Assembly: GCF_001456115.1 (NCBI RefSeq)
Contig: NZ_CP013264.1
Location: 1,286,001-1,350,000 of the forward strand
Direction of reading: 5' to 3'
DNA: 64,000 bases
Origin: Sphingobium baderi
Lineage (GTDB): Bacteria > Pseudomonadota > Alphaproteobacteria > Sphingomonadales > Sphingomonadaceae
Shown here piece by piece: positions 15,558-23,955 of this stretch. Position numbers and translations under genes: made by a program. Each line of letters begins with the position of its first letter. The first letter of the stretch is position 1. The notes under the pieces are model-generated. The model was not told where the DNA came from. It saw only the letters and a list, made by a program, of their open reading frames with translations, and did not search any database.

Positions 15558-16307
15558 ATGGCGGGAGCCGCATTCATTACTGGAGCAACGGCGGGGATCG
15601 GAGCCGCTTCGGCGCGGCGTTTCGTCGATGCAGGCTGGAAGGTGATTGTCACAGGCCGCCGCGCAGAACGCCTCGCGGCATTGGTGGAGCAGCTTGGGGC
15701 GGACAAGGTTCATGCGGTCAGCTTCGACATGCGCGATGATGCCGCGATTGATCATGCCATTGCAACTTTGCCGCCTGCCTTTGCCGACATTGACTTGCTC
15801 ATCAACAATGCCGGTCTGGCATTGGGAACCGCGCCAGCCCAAAGCGCCGATCTTGCCCAATGGCGGCAGATGATCGACACTAATGTGACGGGACTGGTGA
15901 CCATCACGCACAAATTGCTGCCAACCCTCATTGCGCGCAAGGGTGGGATCATCAACCTGAGTTCAGTCGCCGCGACCTATCCTTATGCCGGCGGGAACGT
16001 CTATGGTGGGACTAAGGCATTTGTCCATCAATTCAGCCTGGGCCTTCGCTCCGATCTGCATGGTACGGGCGTCCGCGTGACATCCATCGAGCCGGGCATG
16101 GTGGAAACCGAATTCACCCTGATCCGTACTGGAAGCAAGGTGGCGTCCGACAGTCTGTATCAGGGTGCCGCACCCATGACGGCAGAGGATATAGCCGAAA
16201 CGCTTTTTTGGGTCGCAACACAGCCCGCACATCTCAATTTCAACACTATCGAACTCATGCCTGTCAGCCAGTCCTTTGGCGGTTTTCAGGTCGCGCGTGA
16301 TAGCTGA
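15558..16307 (+). CDS. SDR-family NADP-dependent oxidoreductase (YdfG-like)
   Basis: The 249 residues from MAGAAFITGATAGIGAASAR form one Rossmann domain. TGATAGIG is the cofactor loop, TGRRAERL places an Arg pair that favours NADP, NNAG stabilises the sheet, and Ser (about 140, LSSVA) with YGGTK provides the catalytic Tyr and Lys. It resembles the YdfG group (3-hydroxy acid dehydrogenase / malonic semialdehyde reductase), but the substrate is inferred only. GTG 15537 and ATG 15540 are other in-frame starts; 15558 is chosen because the first beta strand follows at once. The stop falls within the terminator arm of the convergent small gene. Confidence 0.82.
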   Translation: MAGAAFITGATAGIGAASARRFVDAGWKVIVTGRRAERLAALVEQLGADKVHAVSFDMRDDAAIDHAIATLPPAFADIDLLINNAGLALGTAPAQSADLAQWRQMIDTNVTGLVTITHKLLPTLIARKGGIINLSSVAATYPYAGGNVYGGTKAFVHQFSLGLRSDLHGTGVRVTSIEPGMVETEFTLIRTGSKVASDSLYQGAAPMTAEDIAETLFWVATQPAHLNFNTIELMPVSQSFGGFQVARDS

Positions 16308-16353
16308 AAAGCCTACCCGGAATGGGGCCGATTGGCGCCGTTCCGGGCAGGCT
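16306..16353 (-). terminator. Intrinsic terminator for the minus-strand small ORF
   Basis: AGCCTACCCGGAA (16310-16322) and TTCCGGGCAGGCT (16341-16353) pair with one mismatch; on the minus strand the stem is followed by TTTT (plus-strand AAAA at 16307-16310). It begins 9 bp after the stop of the 50-residue ORF and overlaps the end of the SDR gene. Confidence 0.65.
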
Positions 16354-16361
16354 ATGATGAG

Positions 16362-16514
16362 CTAGCTTCTGTATTTCCTGCTGATCTTGGTGGCTTTGTT
16401 GGCCGCTTCGGCAAGTTCCGCCGCCTCAATGCCATAAATAGCGGCGGCTGCTTGAAGTAGAGAGGCAGAATAGCAAGATTGACCCTGAGAGCCTGAACGA
16501 GATTTATCGTGCAT
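16362..16514 (-). CDS. 50-residue small protein of unknown function
   Basis: The reverse strand encodes 50 residues beginning MHDKSRSGSQGQSC and ending TKISRKYRS. A good ribosome site (AAAGGA, seven bases before ATG) and an intrinsic terminator 9 bp after the stop make a complete small transcription unit. Residues 17-40 (ASLLQAAAAIYGIEAAELAE) should form an amphipathic, alanine-rich helix; both ends are basic and Ser-rich. One cysteine. No membrane segment of full length and no known family. It could be a regulatory or toxin-like peptide, but nothing in the sequence decides this. Confidence 0.6.
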   Translation of the reverse strand: MHDKSRSGSQGQSCYSASLLQAAAAIYGIEAAELAEAANKATKISRKYRS

Positions 16515-16936
16515 AATACATCCTTTCACGGCGATAATTATCTAACCGGAATGATGTGAATGGTGGGCTGCGAAGATATCGCCCAAATGGCTTGCGCTAC
16601 ATGTGCACATCATCGCAGCCGAACGATTTGGATAGTGCCCAAAGGGGCAGCTTCTCTATCTGTTTGTCATGGTATCGCGCATCATATCATCCCCAGTCTG
16701 TGGTGGGGGAACACGACACTGGCGTTATCGCCCTGGCATCGTGCGCTTTAGCCGTTAGTAACGCGGAGCAAGCTGCATCCCGATCAAAAGCCGCGGGTCG
16801 AATGCCGATGTTTCCATCCGGCGCGATGACCATCCGCGCCGCTTGAGCAATCTCTACCTAATCAATAGATTGAAAGGAGCAAATCAACTTATACTTGCGG
16901 AGGCTATAGCTGTCCTGTGGCGCCCCGCGGTTTGGA
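16515..16936. other. Intergenic stretch without a supported gene
   Basis: This 420 bp interval is lower in GC than its surroundings. The plus-strand open frames within it have no ribosome site, odd composition and no recognisable domain. I see no tRNA, clear promoter or repeat; a small RNA cannot be excluded. Confidence 0.5.
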
Positions 16937-16943
16937 GGCGGTG

Positions 16944-17537
16944 TCAGGGGCGATAGTCCCAGCGCTGCAACTGAATCTCGCCATCAGCAGTGATCACCAG
17001 TTCGCCCAGGGCACCCGTCCGCAATTTCAAGGAAGCCAGAGGAAGATTAAGGGCCAATAATGCAAAGCGCGCCGCGCCGTTGCTGGTCACAAGGATGTCC
17101 GTGCCTTCCTCACCGTTGGCGAGATAGGCTCGCCAGGCCGCGAGGCGGGTTTCGGCATCGACCCGCCAGCCCGGAGGAGCGATGGCCTGTTCGTCCCAGG
17201 CCGCGATGGCCTCCGCGCCGACCCGCGCCCATACCTCCTGTTCTGGAAGTCCTTCGTCTGGGCCATGGTCAATCTCATTGAGCCAGGGCAGGACACCGTC
17301 GATTGTCTTAACCAAGGCTGCGCCGATCCTTTCCGCCGTTTCCCTTGCGCGCAGAAGTGGCCCGGAAAAAATATGCCGGACAGAAAAATCCTGCTCCGCA
17401 AACCATGCGCCCACGCGATCGGCCTGTATTTGGCCGCTGGTCACAAGAGGAATGTCCGTTGCAGCGCCGATGCGGCGTGGCTGTGCATCGCTTTCGAAGG
17501 TGTTCCCATGCCGGATGATGAAAATGCGGCGTGTCAT
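16944..17537 (-). CDS. Histidine phosphatase superfamily protein with an altered second catalytic site
   Basis: The 197-residue protein starts MTRRIFIIRHGNTFES. RHG (residues 9-11) is the phospho-acceptor motif and RARETAERI and WLNEIDHG fit the phosphoglycerate-mutase-like fold. The second catalytic His, usually in a SHG motif near residue 155, is Asn here (LVTSNGAARFALL), so a normal two-histidine mechanism is doubtful. It starts 11 bp after the kdsB stop and follows kpsF-kdsB, so it may act on a sugar phosphate of that pathway or have become a regulatory pseudo-enzyme. An upstream in-frame start at 17576 would overlap kdsB. Confidence 0.78.
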   Translation of the reverse strand: MTRRIFIIRHGNTFESDAQPRRIGAATDIPLVTSGQIQADRVGAWFAEQDFSVRHIFSGPLLRARETAERIGAALVKTIDGVLPWLNEIDHGPDEGLPEQEVWARVGAEAIAAWDEQAIAPPGWRVDAETRLAAWRAYLANGEEGTDILVTSNGAARFALLALNLPLASLKLRTGALGELVITADGEIQLQRWDYRP

Positions 17538-17547
17538 GGGCGCGAGA

Positions 17548-18351
17548 TTAAGGCAGGAGAGGCGTCGGATCGCCATGCATAGCGATCAGCGCCTCCACAC
17601 GGGCGATGTCCTCTTCCGTATCGATGCCCGAACTGTCGAAAAGGGGCGGCGGCACAGGAATGGTCGTGACGGGGATTCCCAATTCCAGCAGCCGTAATTG
17701 CTCCAGTCCCTCCAGCGTTTCCAATGCCGTCGGCGCCGTCCGCTCAAAGAGTTGTAGCGCCTCGATTGAATAGCCATAGAGGCCGACATGGCGCCAGATC
17801 GGAGAGAGCGGTTCCGTCCGGCGCAAGGCCGCTTCATCGCGAATGGCGGGAATGATCGCCTTGGAAAACCAGAGCGCGCGGCCATCCGAAGCGCGCGCGC
17901 AGGTGGTGCCGCTGAACGGAGATCGCATCTTGTGATCCCGCAGCGAATCGAGCGCTGCCCAATCGAGCGCGATCACTGGCGTTGCGACCCGAGCGCCTTC
18001 CCGCAGTGAGGAGATGACGGCTGCCAGTGCGCCTTCAGGCTGAAAAGGGGAATCGCCCTGTAGATTGACGATCAACTGGGGTGACGCTGGTCGGGCGATA
18101 GCCGCCGCAAGAGCGCGTCCGGACCCTGTGGCGATGGCGCTGTCCGTCATCACGGCTTCGCAGCCCGCTGCCCGGGCGTGATCGGCGATCTCGCCATCGT
18201 CCGTCGCTACCACGAGTTCCATGTCGGGCAGGCCCCGAATGGCATTGCGCGCCATGGCGATGGTACGATGCAGCAATGTGCGCCCCGCGATCATGTGCAG
18301 AGGCTTGCGTGGAAGGCGGGACGATCCTGCCCGCGCTGGAATGACGATCAA
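17548..18351 (-). CDS. kdsB: 3-deoxy-manno-octulosonate cytidylyltransferase family protein
   Basis: KdsB activates Kdo as CMP-Kdo for export polysaccharides or LPS. The fold is a Rossmann-like nucleotidyltransferase: IVIPARAGSSRLPRKPL (nucleotide loop) at the N-terminus, ELVVATDD and TGSGRALAAAI further on, LIVNLQGDSPFQP (normally VQGDEP, here Ser replaces Glu), and WRHVGLYGYS (Kdo-binding loop). It is 267 residues, near the usual 245-260. No ATG or GTG is available: the start is TTG at 18351, or less likely CTG at 18360, just after the kpsF stop, so it depends on translational coupling. The changed DEP motif leaves room for a related sugar acid. Confidence 0.8.
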   Translation of the reverse strand: MIVIPARAGSSRLPRKPLHMIAGRTLLHRTIAMARNAIRGLPDMELVVATDDGEIADHARAAGCEAVMTDSAIATGSGRALAAAIARPASPQLIVNLQGDSPFQPEGALAAVISSLREGARVATPVIALDWAALDSLRDHKMRSPFSGTTCARASDGRALWFSKAIIPAIRDEAALRRTEPLSPIWRHVGLYGYSIEALQLFERTAPTALETLEGLEQLRLLELGIPVTTIPVPPPLFDSSGIDTEEDIARVEALIAMHGDPTPLLP

Positions 18352-18356
18352 TATGT

Positions 18357-19364
18357 TCAGGCAACCCCGGCTTCGAGCAGATCGTGCATATGGACTGCGC
18401 CTATCAAACGTTCATCTTCGCAGACGAAGAAGAGCATGACGCTGCTGTCGTGCATCCGGCGCAGGGCTTCCGATGCCAGTTCATCCGGTCCGACGGAAAG
18501 CGGCGTGACCGTCATGAACTGTCCTATGGATTCTGTCAGATTCTGCTTGGCAGTCAGCGTCCGGCGCAGGTCGCCATCGGTAAAGGCGCCAATCAGCCGT
18601 TCGTGGTTGTCGACGATTGCGGTGCCGCCCAACCTTCCTCGCGTCATTTCGATCGTGGCTTCCAGAAGCGTGGCGTCTCCCCGGACTTTGGGGATGTCGT
18701 CGCCCGAGGCCATCAATTCGCGCACTTTGACAAGTTGCGCGCCCAAGCGGCCATTGGGATGGAATTTATGAAAATCATCGGCGGAAAAGCCGCGCATTTC
18801 CATGAGCGAAACAGCGAGTGCATCGCCAAATGCCATCTGGACCGTAGTCGATGTGGTAGGGGCCAGCGAATTAGGGCAGGCTTCCTGGACGGGAGGCATC
18901 AGGATGCTAATGTCCGCTGCCTGCGCGATCGTGCTGTTGGACTGGGCTGTCATGGCGGCGAGGGGAATGGCAAAACGCTTGCAATATTGGATGATCGGAC
19001 CGAGTTCGGTGGATTCGCCCGAATGCGAGAGCATCAGCACCAGATCCGCCGGGGTGACCATGCCCAGATCGCCATGACCGGCATCGGCGGGGTGCAGGAA
19101 AATCGCGGGCGTGCCCGTGGAGGTCAGCGTGGCCGTCATCTTCCGCGCCACTATGCCGCTTTTGCCTATACCGGTGACGATCAACCGGCCACGCACATTC
19201 ATGATAAGGCCGATGAGCCGAAGAAATGCGCCGGCAAAGTCGCGTTCCGCAAACTGCGCTTCCAGCGCATTGAGCCCGCTGGCGGCGACGGCAAGACTGC
19301 GACAGGCGGTTTCAACGATGTGGCCACCTGATTTGAATGGCACAATATTGGATACTGTAGACAC
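18357..19364 (-). CDS. kdsD: Arabinose-5-phosphate isomerase (KpsF/GutQ/KdsD family)
   Basis: The enzyme converts ribulose-5-phosphate to arabinose-5-phosphate, the first step of Kdo synthesis. The 335-residue protein has an SIS domain (residues 35-185: RLIVTGIGKSGIVARKM, HPADAGHGDLGM, LMLSHSGESTEL, all typical of this family) and two CBS domains (about 205-335). The GTG at 19364 has AAAGGG seven bases upstream; the open frame to 19427 adds residues without family support. It is followed closely by kdsB and a histidine phosphatase-fold gene, which supports a Kdo role. The 272 bp region upstream is AT-rich and probably contains the promoter; nothing more specific is seen. Confidence 0.92.
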   Translation of the reverse strand: MSTVSNIVPFKSGGHIVETACRSLAVAASGLNALEAQFAERDFAGAFLRLIGLIMNVRGRLIVTGIGKSGIVARKMTATLTSTGTPAIFLHPADAGHGDLGMVTPADLVLMLSHSGESTELGPIIQYCKRFAIPLAAMTAQSNSTIAQAADISILMPPVQEACPNSLAPTTSTTVQMAFGDALAVSLMEMRGFSADDFHKFHPNGRLGAQLVKVRELMASGDDIPKVRGDATLLEATIEMTRGRLGGTAIVDNHERLIGAFTDGDLRRTLTAKQNLTESIGQFMTVTPLSVGPDELASEALRRMHDSSVMLFFVCEDERLIGAVHMHDLLEAGVA

Positions 19365-19636
19365 GCATTCGCCCTTTTTCGCGTAACGTCCCGGCCCCAT
19401 CCGGTTGACGAACACGCCGACGACCACCTTTAGGCGGATCGCCTGTTATCTTGTTCTGGGCCGGATCTCATTTTATCCGGATGGGATATGACTTACGATA
19501 TTTTTGTGACTTGTTGCAATCTATTATGCTGTTGAGAAATATCGCCGTTCTGGATCATGCAGCGTTAGAATACGGTCAAATGCCGTAAATGCACGATTGA
19601 TCGAGGAACTTTTTGCTTGATTGAGCGTGCAGCTTA

Positions 19637-20638
19637 TTATCCGATAGCGTGATAATCGCGATACCAGGACACGAATCGCGGCACACCCACTTCGATCCCG
19701 GTGGTTGGCGCGAAGCCCACGTCACGCGCAATCGCGCTGATATCGGCGTAGGTGGCGGGCACGTCGCCGGGCTGCATGGGTTGGAAATCCATTTCCGCCT
19801 TTCGTCCGCAGGCATCCTCCAGCACGGCGATCAGGTGCATCAATTCTTCCGGCCGATTATTGCCGATATTGTACAGACGGTGGGGAGTCCGGCTGCCACC
19901 CGCCTTTACAGCGCCGTCGTCGGGGGGCGCATTGTCGAGACAGGCTATGACGCCGGCGACGATATCGTCGATATAGGTGAAGTCGCGCTGCATCCTGCCA
20001 TGGTTGAAAACGGGAATCGGCTCACCGGCCAGGATCTTTGAGGTGAAGATCCACATGGCCATGTCGGGCCTGCCCCACGGGCCGTAGACTGTGAAGAACC
20101 GCAGTCCGGTCATCGGCACCCGGAAAAGATGGGCATAGGTTTCGCTCATCAGTTCGTCGGCGCGCTTGGTGGCGGCATAGAGCGATACGGGATGATCGGC
20201 GCGATCCTCCACTCGGAACGGCAATGTGTCATTGCCGCCATAGACGGATGAGGACGATGCATAGACCAGATGGCGCACGCGCCGTTCCCGCGCCAGTTCC
20301 AGCATGTTGACATGCCCCGTCAGATTGGAACGCACATAGGCGTGCGGATTGACGAGCGAATAGCGAACACCCGCCTGCGCGCCCAAATGGACGATCGCCT
20401 CCACTGGATGATCGGCCAGGGCGCCTTGCAGGGCGGGCATGTCGGCAAAATCCAGTTCGGCAAAGGTGAATAGCTTGCCATGACGTTCGGAAAGGGCTGC
20501 TATGCGATCCTGTTTGAGTGATACCGCATAATAATCGTTCATATTATCGATGCCGATTACCGCGCGTCCGTCTTCCAGCAGACGGTCGGCGACCTGCATG
20601 CCGATAAAGCCGGCCACGCCGGTGACAAGAATGGTCAT
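19637..20638 (-). CDS. NAD-dependent epimerase, UDP-glucuronate 4-epimerase-like
   Basis: This 333-residue SDR-type epimerase starts MTILVTGVAGFIGMQVADRL (NAD loop GxxGxxG). YAATK at about residue 150 holds the catalytic Tyr and Lys, with SSSVYGG placing the Ser/Thr. The segments DNMNDYY, RFFTVYGPWGRPDMA and FNHGRMQRDFTYIDDIV are characteristic of the group converting UDP-glucuronate to UDP-galacturonate (CapI/LpsL type). That product feeds capsule, LPS core or galacturonosyl-ceramide synthesis. It is a single gene, with a 203 bp gap on its upstream side to the divergent acyltransferase gene. Confidence 0.88.
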   Translation of the reverse strand: MTILVTGVAGFIGMQVADRLLEDGRAVIGIDNMNDYYAVSLKQDRIAALSERHGKLFTFAELDFADMPALQGALADHPVEAIVHLGAQAGVRYSLVNPHAYVRSNLTGHVNMLELARERRVRHLVYASSSSVYGGNDTLPFRVEDRADHPVSLYAATKRADELMSETYAHLFRVPMTGLRFFTVYGPWGRPDMAMWIFTSKILAGEPIPVFNHGRMQRDFTYIDDIVAGVIACLDNAPPDDGAVKAGGSRTPHRLYNIGNNRPEELMHLIAVLEDACGRKAEMDFQPMQPGDVPATYADISAIARDVGFAPTTGIEVGVPRFVSWYRDYHAIG

Positions 20639-20841
20639 GCGGATATCCGATGCTGCAATAGGCCGTAATCATGCTGCACGACGCTGTCTCCCTGCTTGCC
20701 CGTCAAGACGACGTTCCTTCCACTTTCCCAGCCCACTCCGCGCACGATGTAAAGGGTTCTGCACCCGGTGTCGTCCAGGGAAAAGCCCCATGACGATCAA
20801 AGCTTAGCTATTCTCTAATCTTTCCTGCCTATGGGCATGAT

Positions 20842-21972
20842 ATGGATATGGCAACGCATCCTTCCGCGTCGGCGGGTCATCCGCATGCGCGCTTGCGCCG
20901 TGCTCGCTGGGCCGATCTGGCCAGCGCGGCGGCGGAGGCGAACGCATTTTATGCGCCGGACATGCTGGAGGCGGCTCTGGACCATCTCGCAGTCCATAAG
21001 GGCGTGCGGTTGATCGAGGCGCAGGAGGAAGGCCGTTCCATAGGCCTTCTACCGGTCATCATGGCGCCGAACCATGGGCGCCTGCCCGTTCCCTGCGTAG
21101 TCAACTGGATGCACGACCATTGCTTTTTCGGCGCGCCTCTTGTCCGGCAGGGGCATGAGCTAGCCGCGTGGCGCAGTTTTCTGGCGCAGCTTGACGATGC
21201 CGATTGGGCGTCGGGTTTCCTGCATCTGGAATCTCTGGATGCGGCGGGCGCCAATGCAGCAGCTCTGGAGGCGCTTTGTGTCGAGCAACGGCGCGGGCGG
21301 CGGGAAATCCATCGCTATGACCGCGCCATGCTGCGATCCGACCTGTCAGCCGATGATTATTGGGAAACCCACGTCCGCGCCAAGAAACGCAAGGAATTGC
21401 GTCGTCTGCAAAAGCGGCTGGCGGAATTGGGCCATATGGAGCCCCGGCTTTTGGCCAGCGCGGCGGACCTGCCGCTATGGTGTCAGGATTTCCTGACGCT
21501 GGAAGCATCCGGGTGGAAGGGGCAGCACGGAACCGCACTGGCGTGCAAAAAGGGCGACGAAGCCTTTTTCCGCACGGCCTGCGCTGCGGCCCTTGAAGCC
21601 GGACGGCTGCATTTCCTTCGGATGGATCTGGACGGTCGCGCCATCGCCATGCTCGTCAATTTCCGTCATGGCGAAGGCGCCTTTTCCTTCAAGATCGCCT
21701 TTGACGAGGCGTTGGGGCGTTTTTCGCCCGGCGTATTGATCGAGATCGCTAATCTCCATGCCGTGCAGGGCGACCCGGGCATGACGTGGATGGATAGCTG
21801 CGCCGCCGCCGATCATCCCATGATCGACAGCCTGTGGGCGGAGCGACGGACCATCGTGCAATATCGCATCGCCTTGCACGGGCGCGGCGTCAGGCGCCTG
21901 GCTCGCGGAGCGGCCTTCACGCTCGCCAACGGCGTCGAACGGATAAGCCAGATCATGAAAGGACAGGCATGA
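20842..21972 (+). CDS. CelD/BcsL-type GNAT acyltransferase (first copy)
   Basis: The 376-residue protein has the two-lobed GNAT arrangement of Acetyltransf_6 (CelD/BcsL) proteins. Residues 175-330 are the catalytic lobe: WETHVRAKKRKELRRLQKRL (basic linker helix), DFLTLEASGWKGQHGTALAC, then HFLRMDLDGRAIAMLVNFRH and AFSFKIAFDEALGRFSPGVL, which fits the acyl-donor site. The substrate is unknown; members modify envelope polymers or sphingolipids, including bacterial ceramide synthase. The cupin-like gene overlaps its stop by ATGA, so the two are co-translated. No signal peptide: cytoplasmic. The frame has an upstream ATG at 20842 with no strong ribosome site. Confidence 0.8.
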   Translation: MDMATHPSASAGHPHARLRRARWADLASAAAEANAFYAPDMLEAALDHLAVHKGVRLIEAQEEGRSIGLLPVIMAPNHGRLPVPCVVNWMHDHCFFGAPLVRQGHELAAWRSFLAQLDDADWASGFLHLESLDAAGANAAALEALCVEQRRGRREIHRYDRAMLRSDLSADDYWETHVRAKKRKELRRLQKRLAELGHMEPRLLASAADLPLWCQDFLTLEASGWKGQHGTALACKKGDEAFFRTACAAALEAGRLHFLRMDLDGRAIAMLVNFRHGEGAFSFKIAFDEALGRFSPGVLIEIANLHAVQGDPGMTWMDSCAAADHPMIDSLWAERRTIVQYRIALHGRGVRRLARGAAFTLANGVERISQIMKGQA

Positions 21973-22847
21973 CCGCCCATGGTTCGATCACGCCGGGGAA
22001 GGAAACGACCACCCGGATATTCTCCGATAGCGCGCGCGTGGCTTTCACCGCTGCCTATCCCGATCAGGCGGCGCCGCTTACCCATGATCTTGTCGATCAT
22101 CCGCTGCTGACGCTGGCGGCTCTGGCCGATCTGGCGGAGCGTATGCCGGCGGGGAGCGTCGAATATAATCTGGGAGCATTGCCGCTGGGCGTTCGCCCGG
22201 ACGAAACGCCCTCCAACGGCCTGACGCTGGGCGAGACGATCCGGACCATAGAGACCAACGGCAGCTGGGCCGTACTGAAGAATGTGGAGCGGGACGCGAT
22301 CTATGGCGCGTTACTGGATCAGGCGTTGGCGGAATTGGAACCCATGGTGGCGCGCAGGACAGGGCCGATGTTGCATCGGGAAGCGTTCATCTTCCTGTCC
22401 TCTCCCGGCAGCGTCACGCCCTTTCACATGGACCCCGAGCATAATATCCTGCTCCAGATTCGCGGAACCAAGACAATGACAGTCTTTCCGGCGCGCGACG
22501 AAGAACTGGTGCCGCCATGCAAGAGCGAGGATTTCCACAATGGCGGCCATCGCAATCTGGAATGGCGGGATGCATTCCTGTCGCGCGGGATTCCTGTTCT
22601 GCTGGAGCCGGGCGATGCGATACATGTGCCGGTGAAGGCGCCGCATTTCGTCCAGAATGGATCTGCCGTTTCGATCAGCCTGTCTATCACATGGCGGTCC
22701 GAACGCAGCGTGGCCGAGGGAGAGTTGCACAGCTTCAACGGGCTGCTTCGGCGCTGGAAAATGCCGATCGGGAAAGTCACCCGATGGCCCGAAAAGCAGA
22801 TCGGGCGCCGGTTCGTCTATCGCATCATGCGGAAATTGGGCGCCTGA
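21969..22847 (+). CDS. Cupin/JmjC-like Fe(II)/2-oxoglutarate-type protein
   Basis: The 292 residues from MTAHGSITPGKE form a cupin-like_8/JmjC double-stranded beta-helix. VTPFHMDPEHNILLQIRGTK gives the HxD metal pair (about residue 148-150) and HVPVKAPHFVQNG the third His region, the usual iron ligands of hydroxylases. Substrate unknown. It overlaps the first GNAT gene by ATGA, strong evidence for shared function, and is convergent with the second GNAT gene, whose 3' end overlaps it by 23 bp. A hydroxylase next to acyltransferases could act on a fatty acyl or polymer substrate; this is inference. Confidence 0.78.
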   Translation: MTAHGSITPGKETTTRIFSDSARVAFTAAYPDQAAPLTHDLVDHPLLTLAALADLAERMPAGSVEYNLGALPLGVRPDETPSNGLTLGETIRTIETNGSWAVLKNVERDAIYGALLDQALAELEPMVARRTGPMLHREAFIFLSSPGSVTPFHMDPEHNILLQIRGTKTMTVFPARDEELVPPCKSEDFHNGGHRNLEWRDAFLSRGIPVLLEPGDAIHVPVKAPHFVQNGSAVSISLSITWRSERSVAEGELHSFNGLLRRWKMPIGKVTRWPEKQIGRRFVYRIMRKLGA

Positions 22848-23907
22848 GCAGCCGTCGGAGCGTGGCTTCGGCCTCCAGACGGGGAGAGAAGCGTTCCAGC
22901 GCCCACCATTGCAGACGGTCCTCGCAAGTGGCCAGACTCTGCTTGTATCGATCCTTGCCCGCCAGCAGCGAATAGAGGTTGAGGTCGTGCGTCGCATAAT
23001 TGCCGACAGCCGCCGCATGGCACAGGAGGCCCGGCTTGTCCTTGGCAGAGCGCGGCGCGGTGAAGGCGGACTGATAGTTCATCGCCACGCCGCGATGGAT
23101 GAAGTTGAGAAGCAGTCCGACTGGATCGGCATCGCCATCGCCGCCGTCTGTGAACCGCAGCAGTTCGACATTTCCCTCCTCCAGTCCGCGTTCGGCGATG
23201 ATGGCGACGAACCTGCGGAAGGCGGCATTGTCCCAGGCATTGTCCGCATGACGCCCCTGATTGAGCATCCGCATCTCCTCCAGCCATGGTTCGAGATCGG
23301 CGCGGCTGGCCCGGGCGACGGTGGGAAGCGCGCCGCCACGTTCCTTCATCGCGCGACGAATCTGACTGCGCGTGTTGGCGCTCAGCAGCGAGAGATAATC
23401 CCCTTTGGCAGCGCGCACGGCTTCAAGATCGATCTGATATACCGGGGATTCATCGAGCTTCGCCCTGCGGTGGGCAGGGAAGTCCAGCAGCGGCGATTCC
23501 GGCGCGACGCCCGCAAGGTGCAGTACGCGCCAATCCTTGCGCGCGCCGATTGCCGATAGAACGGTGCGGGCAACCGGCAATTCCTGATCCGTCAGGATGA
23601 GCAGGCCGTTATATTCGATGAATGGGCGGTCCGCGCCATCATCGCCCGCCTGATTGAGACAGAGCGTGGCGGCCCTGCCCAGCAGACGTGGCATCATCGC
23701 ATGGCCGACAAGCGCGAGTGCGATGTCATGCCCCTCATCGTTGGTAACGGCCAGGAGTTCGGGCCGCACGTCATAGGCATCAAGCCAAGCGCCGATCCAT
23801 GTCCAGCCGAGAAAGAAGGAAGCGTCCGACTGCGCCTCCATCGTTCGCCAGCGGGCTTCGAGCGTTGTCCTGTCGGGAAGGGGAGAGAAATGCGCGCGAA
23901 GGGCCAT
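22825..23907 (-). CDS. CelD/BcsL-type GNAT acyltransferase (second copy)
   Basis: This 360-residue protein (MALRAHFSPLPDRTTLEARW) is a diverged relative of the gene at 20842. It has the basic linker SANTRSQIRRAMKERGGAL (about residue 190), then WLEEMRMLNQGRHADNAWDN and a C-terminal catalytic half with PVGLLLNFIHRGVAMNYQSAF and PGLLCHAAAVGNYATHD. Acyl acceptor and donor are unknown. The start at 23907 has AAGGGG; the frame extends to 23940. It is read toward and 23 bp into the cupin gene, and the DUF962 gene lies just upstream in the same direction, so acyltransferase-DUF962 may be one unit. Confidence 0.78.
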   Translation of the reverse strand: MALRAHFSPLPDRTTLEARWRTMEAQSDASFFLGWTWIGAWLDAYDVRPELLAVTNDEGHDIALALVGHAMMPRLLGRAATLCLNQAGDDGADRPFIEYNGLLILTDQELPVARTVLSAIGARKDWRVLHLAGVAPESPLLDFPAHRRAKLDESPVYQIDLEAVRAAKGDYLSLLSANTRSQIRRAMKERGGALPTVARASRADLEPWLEEMRMLNQGRHADNAWDNAAFRRFVAIIAERGLEEGNVELLRFTDGGDGDADPVGLLLNFIHRGVAMNYQSAFTAPRSAKDKPGLLCHAAAVGNYATHDLNLYSLLAGKDRYKQSLATCEDRLQWWALERFSPRLEAEATLRRLLRRPISA

Positions 23908-23955
23908 GTCCCCTTGTGGCAAAGGCGTGGCCCTGGTCAAGCGGATAGGACGACA

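Noticed and set aside
16556..16846. 96-residue plus-strand frame in the 16.5-16.9 kb gap
   Set aside because: No ribosome site, low-GC interval with poor codon bias, and no recognisable fold.
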